A stretch of 64,000 nucleotides of DNA. Origin: Streptomyces sp. R302 (GTDB lineage Bacteria; Actinomycetota; Actinomycetes; Streptomycetales; Streptomycetaceae). The translations under genes were made by a program, and so were the position numbers. The stretch lies in contig NZ_JABBGE010000001.1 in assembly GCF_012927245.1 (NCBI RefSeq), forward strand, positions 587,513 through 651,512. The letters run 5' to 3'. How positions within the stretch are numbered: position 1 is the first letter of the stretch; each line of letters starts with the position of its first letter. Shown piece by piece: positions 41,459 through 50,630 of this stretch. The notes under the pieces are model-generated. The model saw only the letters and a list, made by a program, of their open reading frames with translations, was not told the DNA's origin and made no database searches.

Positions 41459-42358
41459 CTACTTCTCCGTGACCCGCCGGTACGCCAGCTCCGCCAGCCG
41501 AGCCTGCCCGTCACGGCTCGGATGGAACCAGTCCCAGGTGCTCAGCAGCGAGGCGTCGAAGCGGAAGCGGTGGACGGCGCCGCCGTCGTACCGGCACAGC
41601 TCGTCCGCCGCGCAGACCTCCGCGAGCACCCCGTTGTACGCCGCGACCCGCTCGCTCACGGAGGCGCGCCGCTTCTCGGCCGCCGCGCCCAGGTCCTCCG
41701 GGTCCGCCAGCATCGAGCCGCAGACGCCCAGCTCCCACACCCGCCGGACCAGCGGGTTCGTCCGGCCGGTGTCCCACAGCCGGCGCAGGTCCGGCACGCT
41801 CGCCACGTACACCTGCGCCTCCGGGGCGTCCTTCCGCAGCCGGGCGAGCGACGCCTCGAACGAGCGGCGGAAATCCGCCACCGGCGTCATCCCCGCCGGG
41901 GTCGGCCGGCAGGCGTCGTTGGCGCCGATCATCACCGTGACGAGGCCGGGCCGCTCGGCCGCCGCCCGCGCCATCTGCTCCGGCAGCGCCGCCACCCGCG
42001 CCCCGCTCCGGGCCAGGTTCCAGCTGTTCCCGGCCACCCGGTCGGCGCCCAGCAGCCGCAGCGCCAGGCTGTTCACCGCCGGGTCCGTACCCGTGGCCCA
42101 GGACGCCTCCGGGCAGTCGGCGAGCAGCGAACAGGCGTCGAAGGCGCGGGTCACGGAGTCGCCGACGGCGGCGACGGACGCGGGGGAGACGTCCCACCGC
42201 GAGGTCGGGGTCGGGGTCGGGGTGGGCGTGGGCGTGGGCCGCGGTGTCGCCCGGTCGCCGGGGTCCTGCGGCGACGCGCTCGTGCACCCCGCGAGCGCGA
42301 CGACCGAGAGGAGCGCTCCCACGACGGCGGTACGGATGCGGTGTCGGCCGTACGGCAC
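41459..42358 (-). CDS. SGNH/GDSL-hydrolase lipoprotein
   Basis: 299 residues from GTG 42358 (GAAGGAGGGGGCCG). Lipobox LAGC with C25, then a Pro-Thr repeat linker to about 53 and an SGNH domain: block I VGDSVTRAFD (S68), NLARSGA, GANDAC and catalytic DWFHPS near the end. Four cysteines beyond the lipobox suggest disulfides. Exported esterase or lipase anchored to the membrane; substrate unknown. Confidence 0.9.
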   Translation of the reverse strand: MPYGRHRIRTAVVGALLSVVALAGCTSASPQDPGDRATPRPTPTPTPTPTPTSRWDVSPASVAAVGDSVTRAFDACSLLADCPEASWATGTDPAVNSLALRLLGADRVAGNSWNLARSGARVAALPEQMARAAAERPGLVTVMIGANDACRPTPAGMTPVADFRRSFEASLARLRKDAPEAQVYVASVPDLRRLWDTGRTNPLVRRVWELGVCGSMLADPEDLGAAAEKRRASVSERVAAYNGVLAEVCAADELCRYDGGAVHRFRFDASLLSTWDWFHPSRDGQARLAELAYRRVTEK

Positions 42359-42621
42359 CGGCCCCCTCCTTCACACAGACGTCCTCGCGAGTGAAAGCTT
42401 CGTGTCCACCCGCCCCCGGACCGACCGTACGTCACCCTGATGACGGTGCGGCACGGTAGCTTTTCCCCCGTCGAACCTGCGGCGCGCCCGCGCCGACCGG
42501 CTCCGGTAAATTACATCACGTCACATGCTGTCCCTTTTTAGAAGGTTTGCGGAGTTTTCCGCCTGATGCTGTTTACCGAGGCCGCTGGGAAGGCGAACCT
42601 CGTCCCACACTGGAGGTCCCG
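42359..42621. other. Divergent promoter region, SGNH lipoprotein / DUF3145
   Basis: No gene. An AT-rich island at 42508-42545 (GGTAAATTACATCACGTCAC, TCCCTTTTTAGAAGG) is the likely promoter of the DUF3145 gene, and GCGGAGTTTTCCGC at 42549-42562 can form a small hairpin in its leader. Nothing clear points to the lipoprotein promoter. Confidence 0.35.
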
Positions 42622-43116
42622 GTGACGACACGTGGAGTCCTGTACGTACACTCCGCACCGCGCGCGCTCTGCCCGCACGTCGAATGGGCGGTGGGGGGTG
42701 TCCTCGGCGCGAGGGTCCAGCTCGACTGGATCCGGCAGCCCGCGGCGCCCGGCACCTGGAGAGCGGAGTTCTCCTGGCAGGGCGAGACCGGCACCGCCTC
42801 GAAACTCGCCTCCGCGCTGCGCGGCTGGCAGATGCTCCGCTTCGAGGTGACCGCCGAGCCCTGTCCCACCGCCGAGGGCGAGCGCTACAGCGCCACCCCC
42901 GAGCTCGGCATCTTCCACGCCGTCACCGGCATGCACGGCGACATCCTCGTCCCCGAGGACCGTCTGCGTGCCGCCCTGGCCCGTGCGGCGCAGGGCGAGA
43001 CGGTCCTGGAGGCCGAGGTCGCCCGGCTCCTCGGCAAGCCCTGGGACGACGAACTGGAGCCCTTCCGCTACGCCGGCGAGGGCGCCCCGGTCCGCTGGCT
43101 TCACCAGGTCGTCTGA
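42622..43116 (+). CDS. DUF3145 protein
   Basis: 164 residues from GTG 42622 (TGGAGGTCCCG). The start TTRGVLYVHSAPRALCPHVE and the pattern EFSWQGETGTASKLASALR are highly characteristic of the conserved actinobacterial DUF3145 family, which in Streptomyces lies beside the fab operon as here. Function not known; no membrane segment or signal. Conserved linkage suggests a role in lipid metabolism, but that is inference. Confidence 0.9.
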   Translation: MTTRGVLYVHSAPRALCPHVEWAVGGVLGARVQLDWIRQPAAPGTWRAEFSWQGETGTASKLASALRGWQMLRFEVTAEPCPTAEGERYSATPELGIFHAVTGMHGDILVPEDRLRAALARAAQGETVLEAEVARLLGKPWDDELEPFRYAGEGAPVRWLHQVV

Positions 43117-43187
43117 GCCCGTTCACCCGGCTCGGCTAGCTTCCCGCACCGAGGCGCGCCGGGCGGCGCGCGGGCGGGGGACGGGCA

Positions 43188-43553
43188 GTGACCAATCTGC
43201 GGAGGACGGCCGGCGCGGCCGCCGTCCTGCTGGCGGCGACCGCGCTGGGCGCCACCCTGGTGCTCCTCGCGGGCTTCGTCTACCAGCTGGCGGCCGGCGG
43301 CGCGGCGGGCACCATGGCCGCGTGGGCGGCGGGCCTGCTGGTCCTGACGGTGGTCCTCTTCGGCGTCTTCGGAGCCGTCCTCCCGGACGAGCCGCGGACG
43401 ACACCGTCCGAGGGCTGGTTCGACGTCCTCACCTTCTGCTTCGTCCTGCTCGGCCTCATAGCCGGCGCCCCCTTCGGCATCGCCGGCTACGAAGCCCTAC
43501 GCCCCGAAACCACCACGACCGCCCCCGCGCCCGCACCCGCCGAACCCCGCTGA
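43188..43553 (+). CDS. Small membrane protein, three predicted helices
   Basis: 121 residues from GTG 43188. Hydrophobic stretches at about 9-30, 38-64 and 82-100, then a Thr/Pro/Ala tail. No family recognised. Same strand as DUF3145 and 71 bases downstream; closed by the terminator at 43559. Confidence 0.6.
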   Translation: MTNLRRTAGAAAVLLAATALGATLVLLAGFVYQLAAGGAAGTMAAWAAGLLVLTVVLFGVFGAVLPDEPRTTPSEGWFDVLTFCFVLLGLIAGAPFGIAGYEALRPETTTTAPAPAPAEPR

Positions 43554-43558
43554 CACAC

Positions 43559-43593
43559 GTGAGGCCCGCCCCGAAGTACGGGGCGGGCCTCAC
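43559..43593. terminator. Terminator between the membrane-protein gene and fabF
   Basis: GTGAGGCCCGCCCCG and CGGGGCGGGCCTCAC pair over 15 bp around AAGTA. A second, weaker version (AGGCCCGC ... GCGGGCCT) occurs at 43742-43771 next to the other copy of the duplicated fabF end. Confidence 0.85.
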
Positions 43594-43604
43594 AAGTGTC
43601 AGAA

Positions 43605-43661
43605 GGTCAGACCGTGCGGAACGCCAGGACCACGTTGTGGCCGCCGAAGCCGAAGGAGTTG
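43605..43661. repeat. 57-bp duplicate of the fabF 3' end
   Basis: These 57 bases are identical to 43786-43842, which contain the fabF stop codon and its last 18 codons, and both copies are preceded by a similar GC-rich terminator-like stem. The downstream copy is an orphan C-terminus with the same stop. The segment between them (43662-43785) has no gene. Confidence 0.95.
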
Positions 43662-43787
43662 GCCCCTTCCCCGTGCGCCCCTCGCACCGCTTCGCGGGCT
43701 TCGGGGCGCTGTGCCGGACTCCGTCCGGCGGGAGGAGGCGAAGGCCCGCCCCCCGAGCAGGGAGCGGGCCTCACGCGGGGGCTCGGG

Positions 43788-45050
43788 TCAGACCGTGCGG
43801 AACGCCAGGACCACGTTGTGGCCGCCGAAGCCGAAGGAGTTGTTGACCGCGGCGATCGAGCCCTGGGGGAGGGGGCGGGGTTCGTCGCGGACGATGTCGG
43901 CGTCGACCTCCGGGTCCAGGTCGTCGACGTTGATGGTCGGCGGGGCCACGCGGTGGTGGAGCGCCAGGACCGTCGCGACGGTCTCGATGCCGCCGGCGCC
44001 GCCGAGGAGGTGACCGGTCATCGACTTGGTGGCGGAGACCGCCACGTGGTCGAGGTCGTCGCCCAGGACCTTCCGCAGCGCCTTGATCTCGGCGACGTCG
44101 CCCTGCGGCGTCGACGTGGCGTGCGCGTTGAGGTGCACGACCTCGGCCGGCTTCAGGTCGGTGGTGTCCAGGAGGTGCTGGAGCGCGGAGGCGATGCCCC
44201 GGCCGGTCGGCTCGGGCTGCGCGATGTGGTGGCTGTCGGCCGACAGGCCCTGGCCGATCGCCTCGCAGTAGATCTTCGCGCCGCGGGCCTTGGCGTGCGC
44301 CTCGGACTCCAGGATCACGACGCCGGCGCCCTCGCCGAGCACGAAGCCGTCGCGGCCGGTGTCGTAGGGACGCGAGGCCTTCGTCGGCTCGTCGTTGTTC
44401 TTCGACATCGCCATCATGTTGGCGAAGGCGGCGATGGGCAGCGGGTGGATCGCGGCCTCGGTGCCACCGGCGACGACCACGTCGGCACGGCCGCTGCGGA
44501 TCATCTCGATGGCGTAGCCGATCGCCTCGGCGCCCGACGCGCAGGCGGAGACGGGGGTGTGGACGCCGGCGCGGGCGTTCACCTCCAGGCCCACGTTCGC
44601 GGAGGGGCCGTTCGGCATCAGCATGGGCACGGTGTGCGGGGAGACGCGGCGGACGCCCTTCTCCTTGAGCACGTCGTACTGGTCGAGCAGGGTCGTGACA
44701 CCGCCGATGCCGGAGGCGATCACGGAACCGAGCCGCTCGGGGGCGATGGCGGCGTCCTCGCCGGCGGGGGCGGTGAAGCCCGCGTCGGCCCACGCCTCAC
44801 GCGCCGCGATCAGCGCGAACTGCGCCGAGCGGTCCAGCTTGCGGGCGAGCGGGCGGGGCAGTACCTCACCCGGGTCGACCGCGGCGAACGCGGCGATCTG
44901 GACGGGAAGTTCGGCGAAGCGCTCGCCCTCCAGGGGCCTGACGCCGGAGCGTCCGGCGAGGAGACCTTCCCAGGTCGTCGCGGAGTCGCCACCCAGCGGT
45001 GTGGTTGCGCCGATACCGGTGACGACCACGGTGTGATTGGTCGAGCTCAC
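43788..45050 (-). CDS. fabF: 3-oxoacyl-ACP synthase II (KAS II) FabF
   Basis: 420 residues from GTG 45050 (GGAGAACGAATTCCT). Elongating condensing enzyme of type II fatty acid synthesis. Catalytic Cys in TPVSACASGAEAIGYA, histidines in LNAHATSTPQGD and the NNSFGFGGHN block, lysine in VSATKSMTGHLLG. Last gene of fabD-fabH-acpP-fabF; its final 57 bases are duplicated downstream at 43605. Confidence 0.97.
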   Translation of the reverse strand: MSSTNHTVVVTGIGATTPLGGDSATTWEGLLAGRSGVRPLEGERFAELPVQIAAFAAVDPGEVLPRPLARKLDRSAQFALIAAREAWADAGFTAPAGEDAAIAPERLGSVIASGIGGVTTLLDQYDVLKEKGVRRVSPHTVPMLMPNGPSANVGLEVNARAGVHTPVSACASGAEAIGYAIEMIRSGRADVVVAGGTEAAIHPLPIAAFANMMAMSKNNDEPTKASRPYDTGRDGFVLGEGAGVVILESEAHAKARGAKIYCEAIGQGLSADSHHIAQPEPTGRGIASALQHLLDTTDLKPAEVVHLNAHATSTPQGDVAEIKALRKVLGDDLDHVAVSATKSMTGHLLGGAGGIETVATVLALHHRVAPPTINVDDLDPEVDADIVRDEPRPLPQGSIAAVNNSFGFGGHNVVLAFRTV

Positions 45051-45159
45051 AGGAATTCGTTCTCCATGTGTGTGATGGTCGAAAGACGGCGCCACCGCCG
45101 GGTGGCGGACCGAGTCAGCGGGGACCGGGCCCCGTGGGGCCTGGTCCACCAAGGCCGAA

Positions 45160-45408
45160 TCAGGCCTGGTGCTTGAGGATGTAGGAGACGGCGTCGCCCA
45201 CGGTCTTGAGGTTCTTGACGTCCTCGTCGGGGATCTTGACGTCGAAGCGCTCCTCGGCGGCGACGACGACCTCGACCATGGACAGCGAGTCGACGTCCAG
45301 GTCGTCGGTGAAGGACTTGTCCAGCTGGACGTCCTCGACCGGGATGCCGGCGATCTCGTTCACGATCTCGGCGAGGCCCTCGACGAGCTGCTCCTGGGTG
45401 TGAGCCAT
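45160..45408 (-). CDS. acpP: Acyl carrier protein of fatty acid synthesis
   Basis: 82 residues, ATG 45408 with AAGGAGCGCCACT. Phosphopantetheine site DLDVDSLSMVEVV with S41 and acidic helix II/III. Third gene of the fab operon. Distinct from the two carrier proteins of the biosynthetic cluster, which lack the DSL motif. Confidence 0.97.
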   Translation of the reverse strand: MAHTQEQLVEGLAEIVNEIAGIPVEDVQLDKSFTDDLDVDSLSMVEVVVAAEERFDVKIPDEDVKNLKTVGDAVSYILKHQA

Positions 45409-45468
45409 AGTGGCGCTCCTTCTTGCGATTACTTGGTAAGAGAGGGGCTTCCGGGAGGTCCCGGTCGC

Positions 45469-46500
45469 CTAGGGGAGAGTAACGACCGTCGCGGCGAACA
45501 CGAGACCCGCCCCGAAGCCGATGATGAGCGCGGTGTCGCCACTCTTGGCCTGTCCGGTCGCCAGGAGCCGCTCCATCGCGAGCGGGATCGAGGCGGCGGA
45601 GGTGTTGCCGGTGGTCTCGATGTCACGGGCGACCGTGACGTGCTCCGGCAGCTTGAGGGTCTTCACCATCGAGTCGATGATCCGCATGTTGGCCTGGTGC
45701 GGGATGAAGACGTCCAGGTCGTCAGCCGTGATGCCGGCGGCGTCCAGGGCCTGCTGGGCGACCTTCGCCATCTCGAAGACGGCCCAGCGGAAGACCGCCT
45801 GGCCCTCCTGCGTGATGGCGGGGAACTTGATCTCGCCGGCCTCGTTGAGCGGCAGCTTGGTGACGTCGCCGATGTGGAACTCGTTCCACGGGACCGTCTG
45901 CTTGATCGTCTCGGACTTGTCGCCCTCGGAACCCCAGACCGTGGGGCCGATGTGCGGCACGTCGGAGGGGCCGACCACGACCGCGCCGGCGCCGTCGCCG
46001 AACAGGAAGGCCGTCGCGCGGTCCTCCAGGTCCGTCAGGTCGCTCAGCCGCTCCACGCCGATCACAAGTACGTGCTCTGCCGAGCCCTCGACGATCATGC
46101 CCTTGGCGAGCGTCAGGCCGTAGCCGAAGCCCGCGCAGCCTGCGGAGATGTCGAACGCCGCCGGCTTCCCGGCACCGATCTTGTCGGCGATCTCGGTGGC
46201 GACGGCCGGGGTCTGCTTGAAGTGCGAGACCGTCGAGACGACGACGGCACCGATCTGCTCCGGGGTGATCCCGGCCGCGGCGATCGCCTTGCCGGACGCC
46301 TCCACGGACATCGCGGTGACGGTCTCCTCGGGGGAGGCCCAGTGGCGGGTGGCGATGCCCGAGCGCGAGCGGATCCACTCGTCGGACGAGTCGATCTTCT
46401 CGAGGATCACCTCGTTGGGCACGACCCGGGCCGGGCGGAAGCCGCCGACGCCCATGATCCGCGCGTACGGGGCGCCCTTGCTGGGCTTGATCTTCGACAT
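45469..46500 (-). CDS. fabH: 3-oxoacyl-ACP synthase III (KAS III) FabH
   Basis: 343 residues from ATG 46500 (GAGGAG upstream; a GTG four codons earlier is less well placed). Initiates fatty acid synthesis from acyl-CoA and malonyl-ACP. Triad: Cys in FDISAGCAGFGYG, His in FIPHQANMRII, Asn in ETTGNTSAASIP. Sets the branched/straight starter choice in Streptomyces. Confidence 0.97.
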   Translation of the reverse strand: MSKIKPSKGAPYARIMGVGGFRPARVVPNEVILEKIDSSDEWIRSRSGIATRHWASPEETVTAMSVEASGKAIAAAGITPEQIGAVVVSTVSHFKQTPAVATEIADKIGAGKPAAFDISAGCAGFGYGLTLAKGMIVEGSAEHVLVIGVERLSDLTDLEDRATAFLFGDGAGAVVVGPSDVPHIGPTVWGSEGDKSETIKQTVPWNEFHIGDVTKLPLNEAGEIKFPAITQEGQAVFRWAVFEMAKVAQQALDAAGITADDLDVFIPHQANMRIIDSMVKTLKLPEHVTVARDIETTGNTSAASIPLAMERLLATGQAKSGDTALIIGFGAGLVFAATVVTLP

Positions 46501-46518
46501 GCTTCTCGACACTCCTCG

Positions 46519-47445
46519 TCAGACGGCCGTGTGCTCGGCGACGAGCGTACGGGCCGCGTCCAGGTCGTCGGGCGTCTTGAGGGCCACGGTGGCCACCCCC
46601 GGCAGCGCGCGCTTGGCGATGCCGGTGAGCGTGCCGCCCGGGCAGGCCTCGATCAGCGCGGTGGCACCGAGGGCCTGGAAGGTCTCCATGCACAGGTCCC
46701 AGCGGACCGGGTTGGCGACCTGGCCGACCAGCCGGGCGAGGACCTCGGTGCCGGTGGCGACGGCCTGACCGTCCTTGTTGGAGACGTATGTCACCTTCGG
46801 GTCGGCCGGGGTCAGCTCCTTCGCGGCCTGCTCCAGGGTGGCGACCGCGGGGGCCATGTGGTGCGTGTGGAACGCGCCGGCGACCTTGAGCGGGACGACC
46901 CGGCGGACGCCCTCGGGCTTGTCCTCGGCCAGGGCGGCCAGCTGCTCCAGCGTGCCGGCGGCCACGATCTGGCCCGCGCCGTTCACGTTGGCCGGGGTCA
47001 GGCCCAGCTTCTCCAGGTGCGGGACGGTCACCTCGGGGTCGCCGCCGAGCAGCGCCGACATGCCGGTCGGGGCGATCGCGGCCGCGTCGGCCATCGCCAG
47101 ACCGCGGGTGCGTACGAGACGGAGCGCGGCGGTGTCGTCGAGGACGCCCGCGAGCGCGGCGGCCGTGAACTCGCCGACGCTGTGGCCGGCGACCACGCCG
47201 GGACGCAGGTCGTCGCCGAGGGCGGCGGCGGAGAGCAGGCCGGCCGCGACGAGCAGCGGCTGGGCCACGGCGGTGTCACGGATGTCGTCCGCGTCCGCCT
47301 TCGTGCCGTAGTGGACGAGGTCGAGCCCGATGGCGTCCGACCAGGCCGCGAGGCGGTCGGCGGCACCGGGGAGTTCGAGCCAGGGAGTCAGGAAGCCGGG
47401 CGTCTGAGCGCCTTGGCCGGGAGCGACGAGTACGAGCACCCTCAC
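46519..47445 (-). CDS. fabD: Malonyl-CoA:ACP transacylase FabD
   Basis: 308 residues, GTG 47445 behind AGAGAGAGT. Motifs APGQGAQ, nucleophile VAGHSVGEFTAA, and the His of GAFHTHHM. Loads malonyl groups on AcpP (and often on PKS carriers). First gene of the operon; candidate FasR site at 47508-47524. Confidence 0.97.
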   Translation of the reverse strand: MRVLVLVAPGQGAQTPGFLTPWLELPGAADRLAAWSDAIGLDLVHYGTKADADDIRDTAVAQPLLVAAGLLSAAALGDDLRPGVVAGHSVGEFTAAALAGVLDDTAALRLVRTRGLAMADAAAIAPTGMSALLGGDPEVTVPHLEKLGLTPANVNGAGQIVAAGTLEQLAALAEDKPEGVRRVVPLKVAGAFHTHHMAPAVATLEQAAKELTPADPKVTYVSNKDGQAVATGTEVLARLVGQVANPVRWDLCMETFQALGATALIEACPGGTLTGIAKRALPGVATVALKTPDDLDAARTLVAEHTAV

Positions 47446-47507
47446 ACTCTCTCTTGCGGACGGTGTCCGGCGCCCGTGGGGACTAGGACGAAGAACCGTC
47501 GGGGTAA

Positions 47508-47524
47508 TTGTCGGTGTTCGACAA
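47508..47524. promoter_or_regulatory. Inverted repeat TTGTCG-N5-CGACAA upstream of fabD, candidate FasR site
   Basis: Perfect 6-bp arms in the 83-bp fasR-fabD gap, about 63 bases before the fabD start and overlapping the probable -35 region. FasR of S. coelicolor activates this operon; whether this is its exact site is my inference. Confidence 0.5.
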
Positions 47525-47528
47525 AAGT

Positions 47529-48728
47529 CTAGGACTGGCCCTCCGCCTCGGCCAAGCGTCCGAGGATCAGTGCGATCCGCAGGGTGAAGGCGGAACGGAC
47601 ATCGGAGGGTGACCAGCCGGTGACGTCGGTCACACGTCGGAGCCGGTAGCGCACGGTGTTCGGGTGGACGAACAGCATCCTCGCCGCGCCTTCGAGACTG
47701 CTGGCCTGCTCCAGGTAGACACTCAGAGTTTCGAGGAGCGCCGAGCCCGCTTCCTCCAGCGGTCTGTAGATCTCCTCCACCAGCTGTTCACGCGCCGAAG
47801 GGTCGGAGGCGATCGCGCGCTCCGGCAGGAGATCGTCCGCGAGCACCGGCCGCGGCGCGTCCTGCCACGCCGTGCACGCCTTGAGCCCGGCCGCGGCGGC
47901 CTGCGCGGACCGGGTCGCCGCCAGCAGGTCGGGCACCACGGGCCCGGCCACCACGGGGCCCGGCGCGTACGGCCCGAGCAGCGCCTTCGCCACGCCGAGC
48001 GGATTGTCGGAGCCGCCCGCGATCACCACGAGCCGGTTGCCGAGCACCCCCGTGAGGACCTGCAGCTTGGCGTGCCGGGCGGCCCGCCGGATCGCCTCCA
48101 CGGTCAGCTCGCTGTCGCCGTCCGGGGCGGTGCCGAGCACCACGCACACGTGCTCCGGCGAGTTCCAGCCGAGCGCGGCGGCCCGGGACACGGCGCCCTC
48201 GTCGGCCTCGCCGGACAGCACCGCGTTCACCACCAGCGACTCCAGGCGCGCGTCCCAGGCGCCCCGCGCCTCCGCCGCCTGCGCGTACACCTGGGCGGTC
48301 GCGAAGGCGATCTCCCGCGCGTACACGAGCAGCGCCTCGCGCAGCACCGACTCGTCGCCGGGCGCGGCGACGTCCTCGATCGCCACCTCCATGACCTCGA
48401 TGGTCGTCCGGACCATCTCCACGGTCTGCCGCAGCGTGATCGCCCTGGTCAGCTCGCGCGGCGCCGTCCCGAAGACGTCGGTGGAGATCGCCTGCGGGGT
48501 CTCCGGGTGCCGGAACCACTCGGTGAACGCGGCGATACCGGCCTGCGCGACCAGTCCGATCCACGAGCGGTTCTCGGGCGGCATCGCCCGGTACCACGGC
48601 AGCGTCTCGTCCATGCGGGCGATGGCGTTCGCGGCGAGCCGCCCGGCGGACTGTTCGAGGCGCTTCAGGGTCGCGGGGTGCGGATGAGCGGCGTTCGTGG
48701 GTTCAGACACGGGACAAGACTGCCTCAT
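47529..48728 (-). CDS. fasR: PucR-family activator of fatty acid synthesis FasR
   Basis: 399 residues from ATG 48728; a GTG at 48710 (SEPTNAAH...) is an equally plausible start since neither has a good RBS. GAF-like/sensory N-domain (ENRSWIGLVAQAGIAAFTEW), central region, and C-terminal PucR-type helix-turn-helix with the hallmark MLFVHPNTVRYRLRRVTDVTG. In S. coelicolor this gene precedes fabDHPF and activates it. Same strand and immediately upstream here. Confidence 0.93.
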   Translation of the reverse strand: MRQSCPVSEPTNAAHPHPATLKRLEQSAGRLAANAIARMDETLPWYRAMPPENRSWIGLVAQAGIAAFTEWFRHPETPQAISTDVFGTAPRELTRAITLRQTVEMVRTTIEVMEVAIEDVAAPGDESVLREALLVYAREIAFATAQVYAQAAEARGAWDARLESLVVNAVLSGEADEGAVSRAAALGWNSPEHVCVVLGTAPDGDSELTVEAIRRAARHAKLQVLTGVLGNRLVVIAGGSDNPLGVAKALLGPYAPGPVVAGPVVPDLLAATRSAQAAAAGLKACTAWQDAPRPVLADDLLPERAIASDPSAREQLVEEIYRPLEEAGSALLETLSVYLEQASSLEGAARMLFVHPNTVRYRLRRVTDVTGWSPSDVRSAFTLRIALILGRLAEAEGQS

Positions 48729-48778
48729 CCGGGCGCGGACGTGCGGGGTCGGGGCGGTTTCGCCACGACGGGCCCCGC

Positions 48779-48784
48779 TACCGT
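48779..48784 (+). promoter_or_regulatory. -10 box TACCGT for the pirin gene
   Basis: Seven bases separate it from ATG 48792 and no RBS is present, so the mRNA is probably leaderless. Confidence 0.4.
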
Positions 48785-48791
48785 ACGTGGG

Positions 48792-49442
48792 ATGATCCGC
48801 ATCCAGCGCGCGGCCGACCGCTACCCGGGCGGCGACCCCGGGGCCGGCATCGAGACCCGGCACGCCTTCTCCTTCGGGGCGCACTACGACCCCGACAACC
48901 TCCGCTTCGGCCCCCTCCTCGCCGTCAACGAGGAGCGCCTCGCCCCCGGCGCGGGCTTCGACGAGCACCCCCACTCCCACACGGAGATCGTGACCTGGGT
49001 GGTCGAGGGCGAGCTCACCCACCGCGACACCACCGGCCACGAGACCGTCGTCCGCCCCGGCGACCTCCAGCACCTCTCGGCGGCGGCCGGCGTCCGCCAC
49101 GTCGAGCGCAACGCGGCCGCCACCCCCCTGACCTTCGTCCAGATGTGGCTGGCCCCCCGGGAGCCGGGCGGCTCACCCTCGTACGACCTGATCCGCGGCC
49201 TGGAGGGCCCGTACCCCGTCCCGGCGGCGGGGGCGACGCTCCACGTCCACCGGCTCGCGGCGGGCGAGGAGACCGGCCTCCCGGCGGCCGGGACCCTCTA
49301 CGTCCACGTGCTCCGGGGCGCGGTCGCCCTGGCGGGCGAGCACCTGGCGCCCGGCGACGCGGCACGCGTCACGGAGGCGGCGGGGCTGACGCTCCGGGCG
49401 GCCTCCGAGGCGGAGGCACTGGTCTGGGCGTCGGACGTCTGA
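48792..49442 (+). CDS. Pirin-family cupin protein
   Basis: 216 residues. Two cupin halves; N-terminal metal site GFDEHPHSHTEIVTWVVEGELTHRD with the His-His-His-Glu set, and a second, metal-less cupin at about 130-216. Pirins include quercetin dioxygenases and redox-responsive cofactors; substrate unknown. Converges on the L,D-transpeptidase gene with only six bases between stops. Confidence 0.9.
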   Translation: MIRIQRAADRYPGGDPGAGIETRHAFSFGAHYDPDNLRFGPLLAVNEERLAPGAGFDEHPHSHTEIVTWVVEGELTHRDTTGHETVVRPGDLQHLSAAAGVRHVERNAAATPLTFVQMWLAPREPGGSPSYDLIRGLEGPYPVPAAGATLHVHRLAAGEETGLPAAGTLYVHVLRGAVALAGEHLAPGDAARVTEAAGLTLRAASEAEALVWASDV

Positions 49443-49448
49443 GGCCCT

Positions 49449-50630
49449 TCAGCGCAGCGCGCTCTTCGCCTTCCAGTCGGCCCAGGACAGGTTCCATGCC
49501 CCGTACCCGTTGCCCTCGGCGACGACGCCCTTCGTGTCCGCGCCCTTGATCTCGAACGGGTCCCCGACGTTCACGCTCGCGTAGAAGGACTTCGCGTCGG
49601 CGGTGCTCATCCCGATGCACCCGGAGCTCTTGTTCGCGACCCCGAAGTTCCCCGCGTTCCACGGCGCCGCGTGCGCGTACATCCCCGACCACGTCAGCCG
49701 CATCGAGTAGTCGACCATCTTGTCGTACGCGTCGCCGAGGCCGACCGTCTCGGAGTTCATCCGGATCGTCCCCTCCTTGGCCATGAGCACGGCCGTCCCC
49801 CGCCAGGACCGCTTGTCGCCGCCCGGCGTCCCGCCCGAGACGGGGATGGTCCGCACCGTCCGCCCGTCCTTGACCAGGGAGAGCCGCTTGGTGTCCAGGT
49901 CCACCTTCACGACCTGCGCCGCGCCGACGGTGAAGCCGGTCCGGTAGTCGCGGACGAACCAGCCGTCGCCGGAGTCCGTGCCGTTCAGGTCCGCCTCCAG
50001 CGTGACCTTCGTGCCGGGCTTCCAGTACTCCCGGGGCCGCCAGTCGACCCGGTCGCGCCCGGAGTAGTCGGTGACCCAGCCCCACGACCCCTCGGTGCCG
50101 TTGGACGTCGTCACCTTCAACTGCCGTTCCACGTCCGCCTTCCGCTGCACGGGCCGGTCGAAGACGATCGACAGCGGCTGCCCGATGCCGACGGTCGTGT
50201 TCTTCCCGGGCGCCAGCGTCAGCTTGTTGACCCGATCGGCCTTCTCCGTGGCGAAGGTGGACTTCGTCGTCGTCTCCTTCCCGCCGGCGCCCCGCGAGAC
50301 GACCTCGACGGTGTACGAGGCCCCCGGCGCCGCCTTGCGGTCCGAGGTCCAGCGGGCCCCGCCCGCCGCGGACTTCCCGGCGAGCCGCCCGCCGTCCGCG
50401 TCCGTGACCGTCACCGACGCGATCGTCCCGCCGGCCGCCGTCACGGTCACCTGCTTCCCGGCCTCCGGCTTGGCCACGGTCACCTTCGCGGGCGCCCCGT
50501 CCCGCGCGGCGCCGTCCGGCGGGGCGGCGGAGGGGCCGGGGCCGCTCGCCGCCTGGGCCGTACAGGCGGTGAGGGAGACGGCGAGGGCGACGGCGGCCAG
50601 GGCGGGCCGGGACGTGCGTATCGGCGGCAC
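49449..50630 (-). CDS. L,D-transpeptidase lipoprotein with Ig-like domains
   Basis: 393 residues, GTG 50630 (CGGAGGTGCTCC). Lipobox LTAC (C23). Two Ig-like domains (about 45-125 and 130-250) lead to the YkuD domain with HAAPWNAGNFGVANKSSGCIGMS, the His-x-Gly/Ala...Ser-x-Gly-Cys catalytic signature. Forms 3-3 cross-links in peptidoglycan outside the membrane, and is the target type for carbapenems. Confidence 0.95.
   Translation of the reverse strand: MPPIRTSRPALAAVALAVSLTACTAQAASGPGPSAAPPDGAARDGAPAKVTVAKPEAGKQVTVTAAGGTIASVTVTDADGGRLAGKSAAGGARWTSDRKAAPGASYTVEVVSRGAGGKETTTKSTFATEKADRVNKLTLAPGKNTTVGIGQPLSIVFDRPVQRKADVERQLKVTTSNGTEGSWGWVTDYSGRDRVDWRPREYWKPGTKVTLEADLNGTDSGDGWFVRDYRTGFTVGAAQVVKVDLDTKRLSLVKDGRTVRTIPVSGGTPGGDKRSWRGTAVLMAKEGTIRMNSETVGLGDAYDKMVDYSMRLTWSGMYAHAAPWNAGNFGVANKSSGCIGMSTADAKSFYASVNVGDPFEIKGADTKGVVAEGNGYGAWNLSWADWKAKSALR

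Noticed and set aside
43596..47532. Long plus-strand open frames (526 and 787 codons) across the fab operon
   Set aside because: They run antisense through four certain fab genes and have no RBS or recognisable motif.
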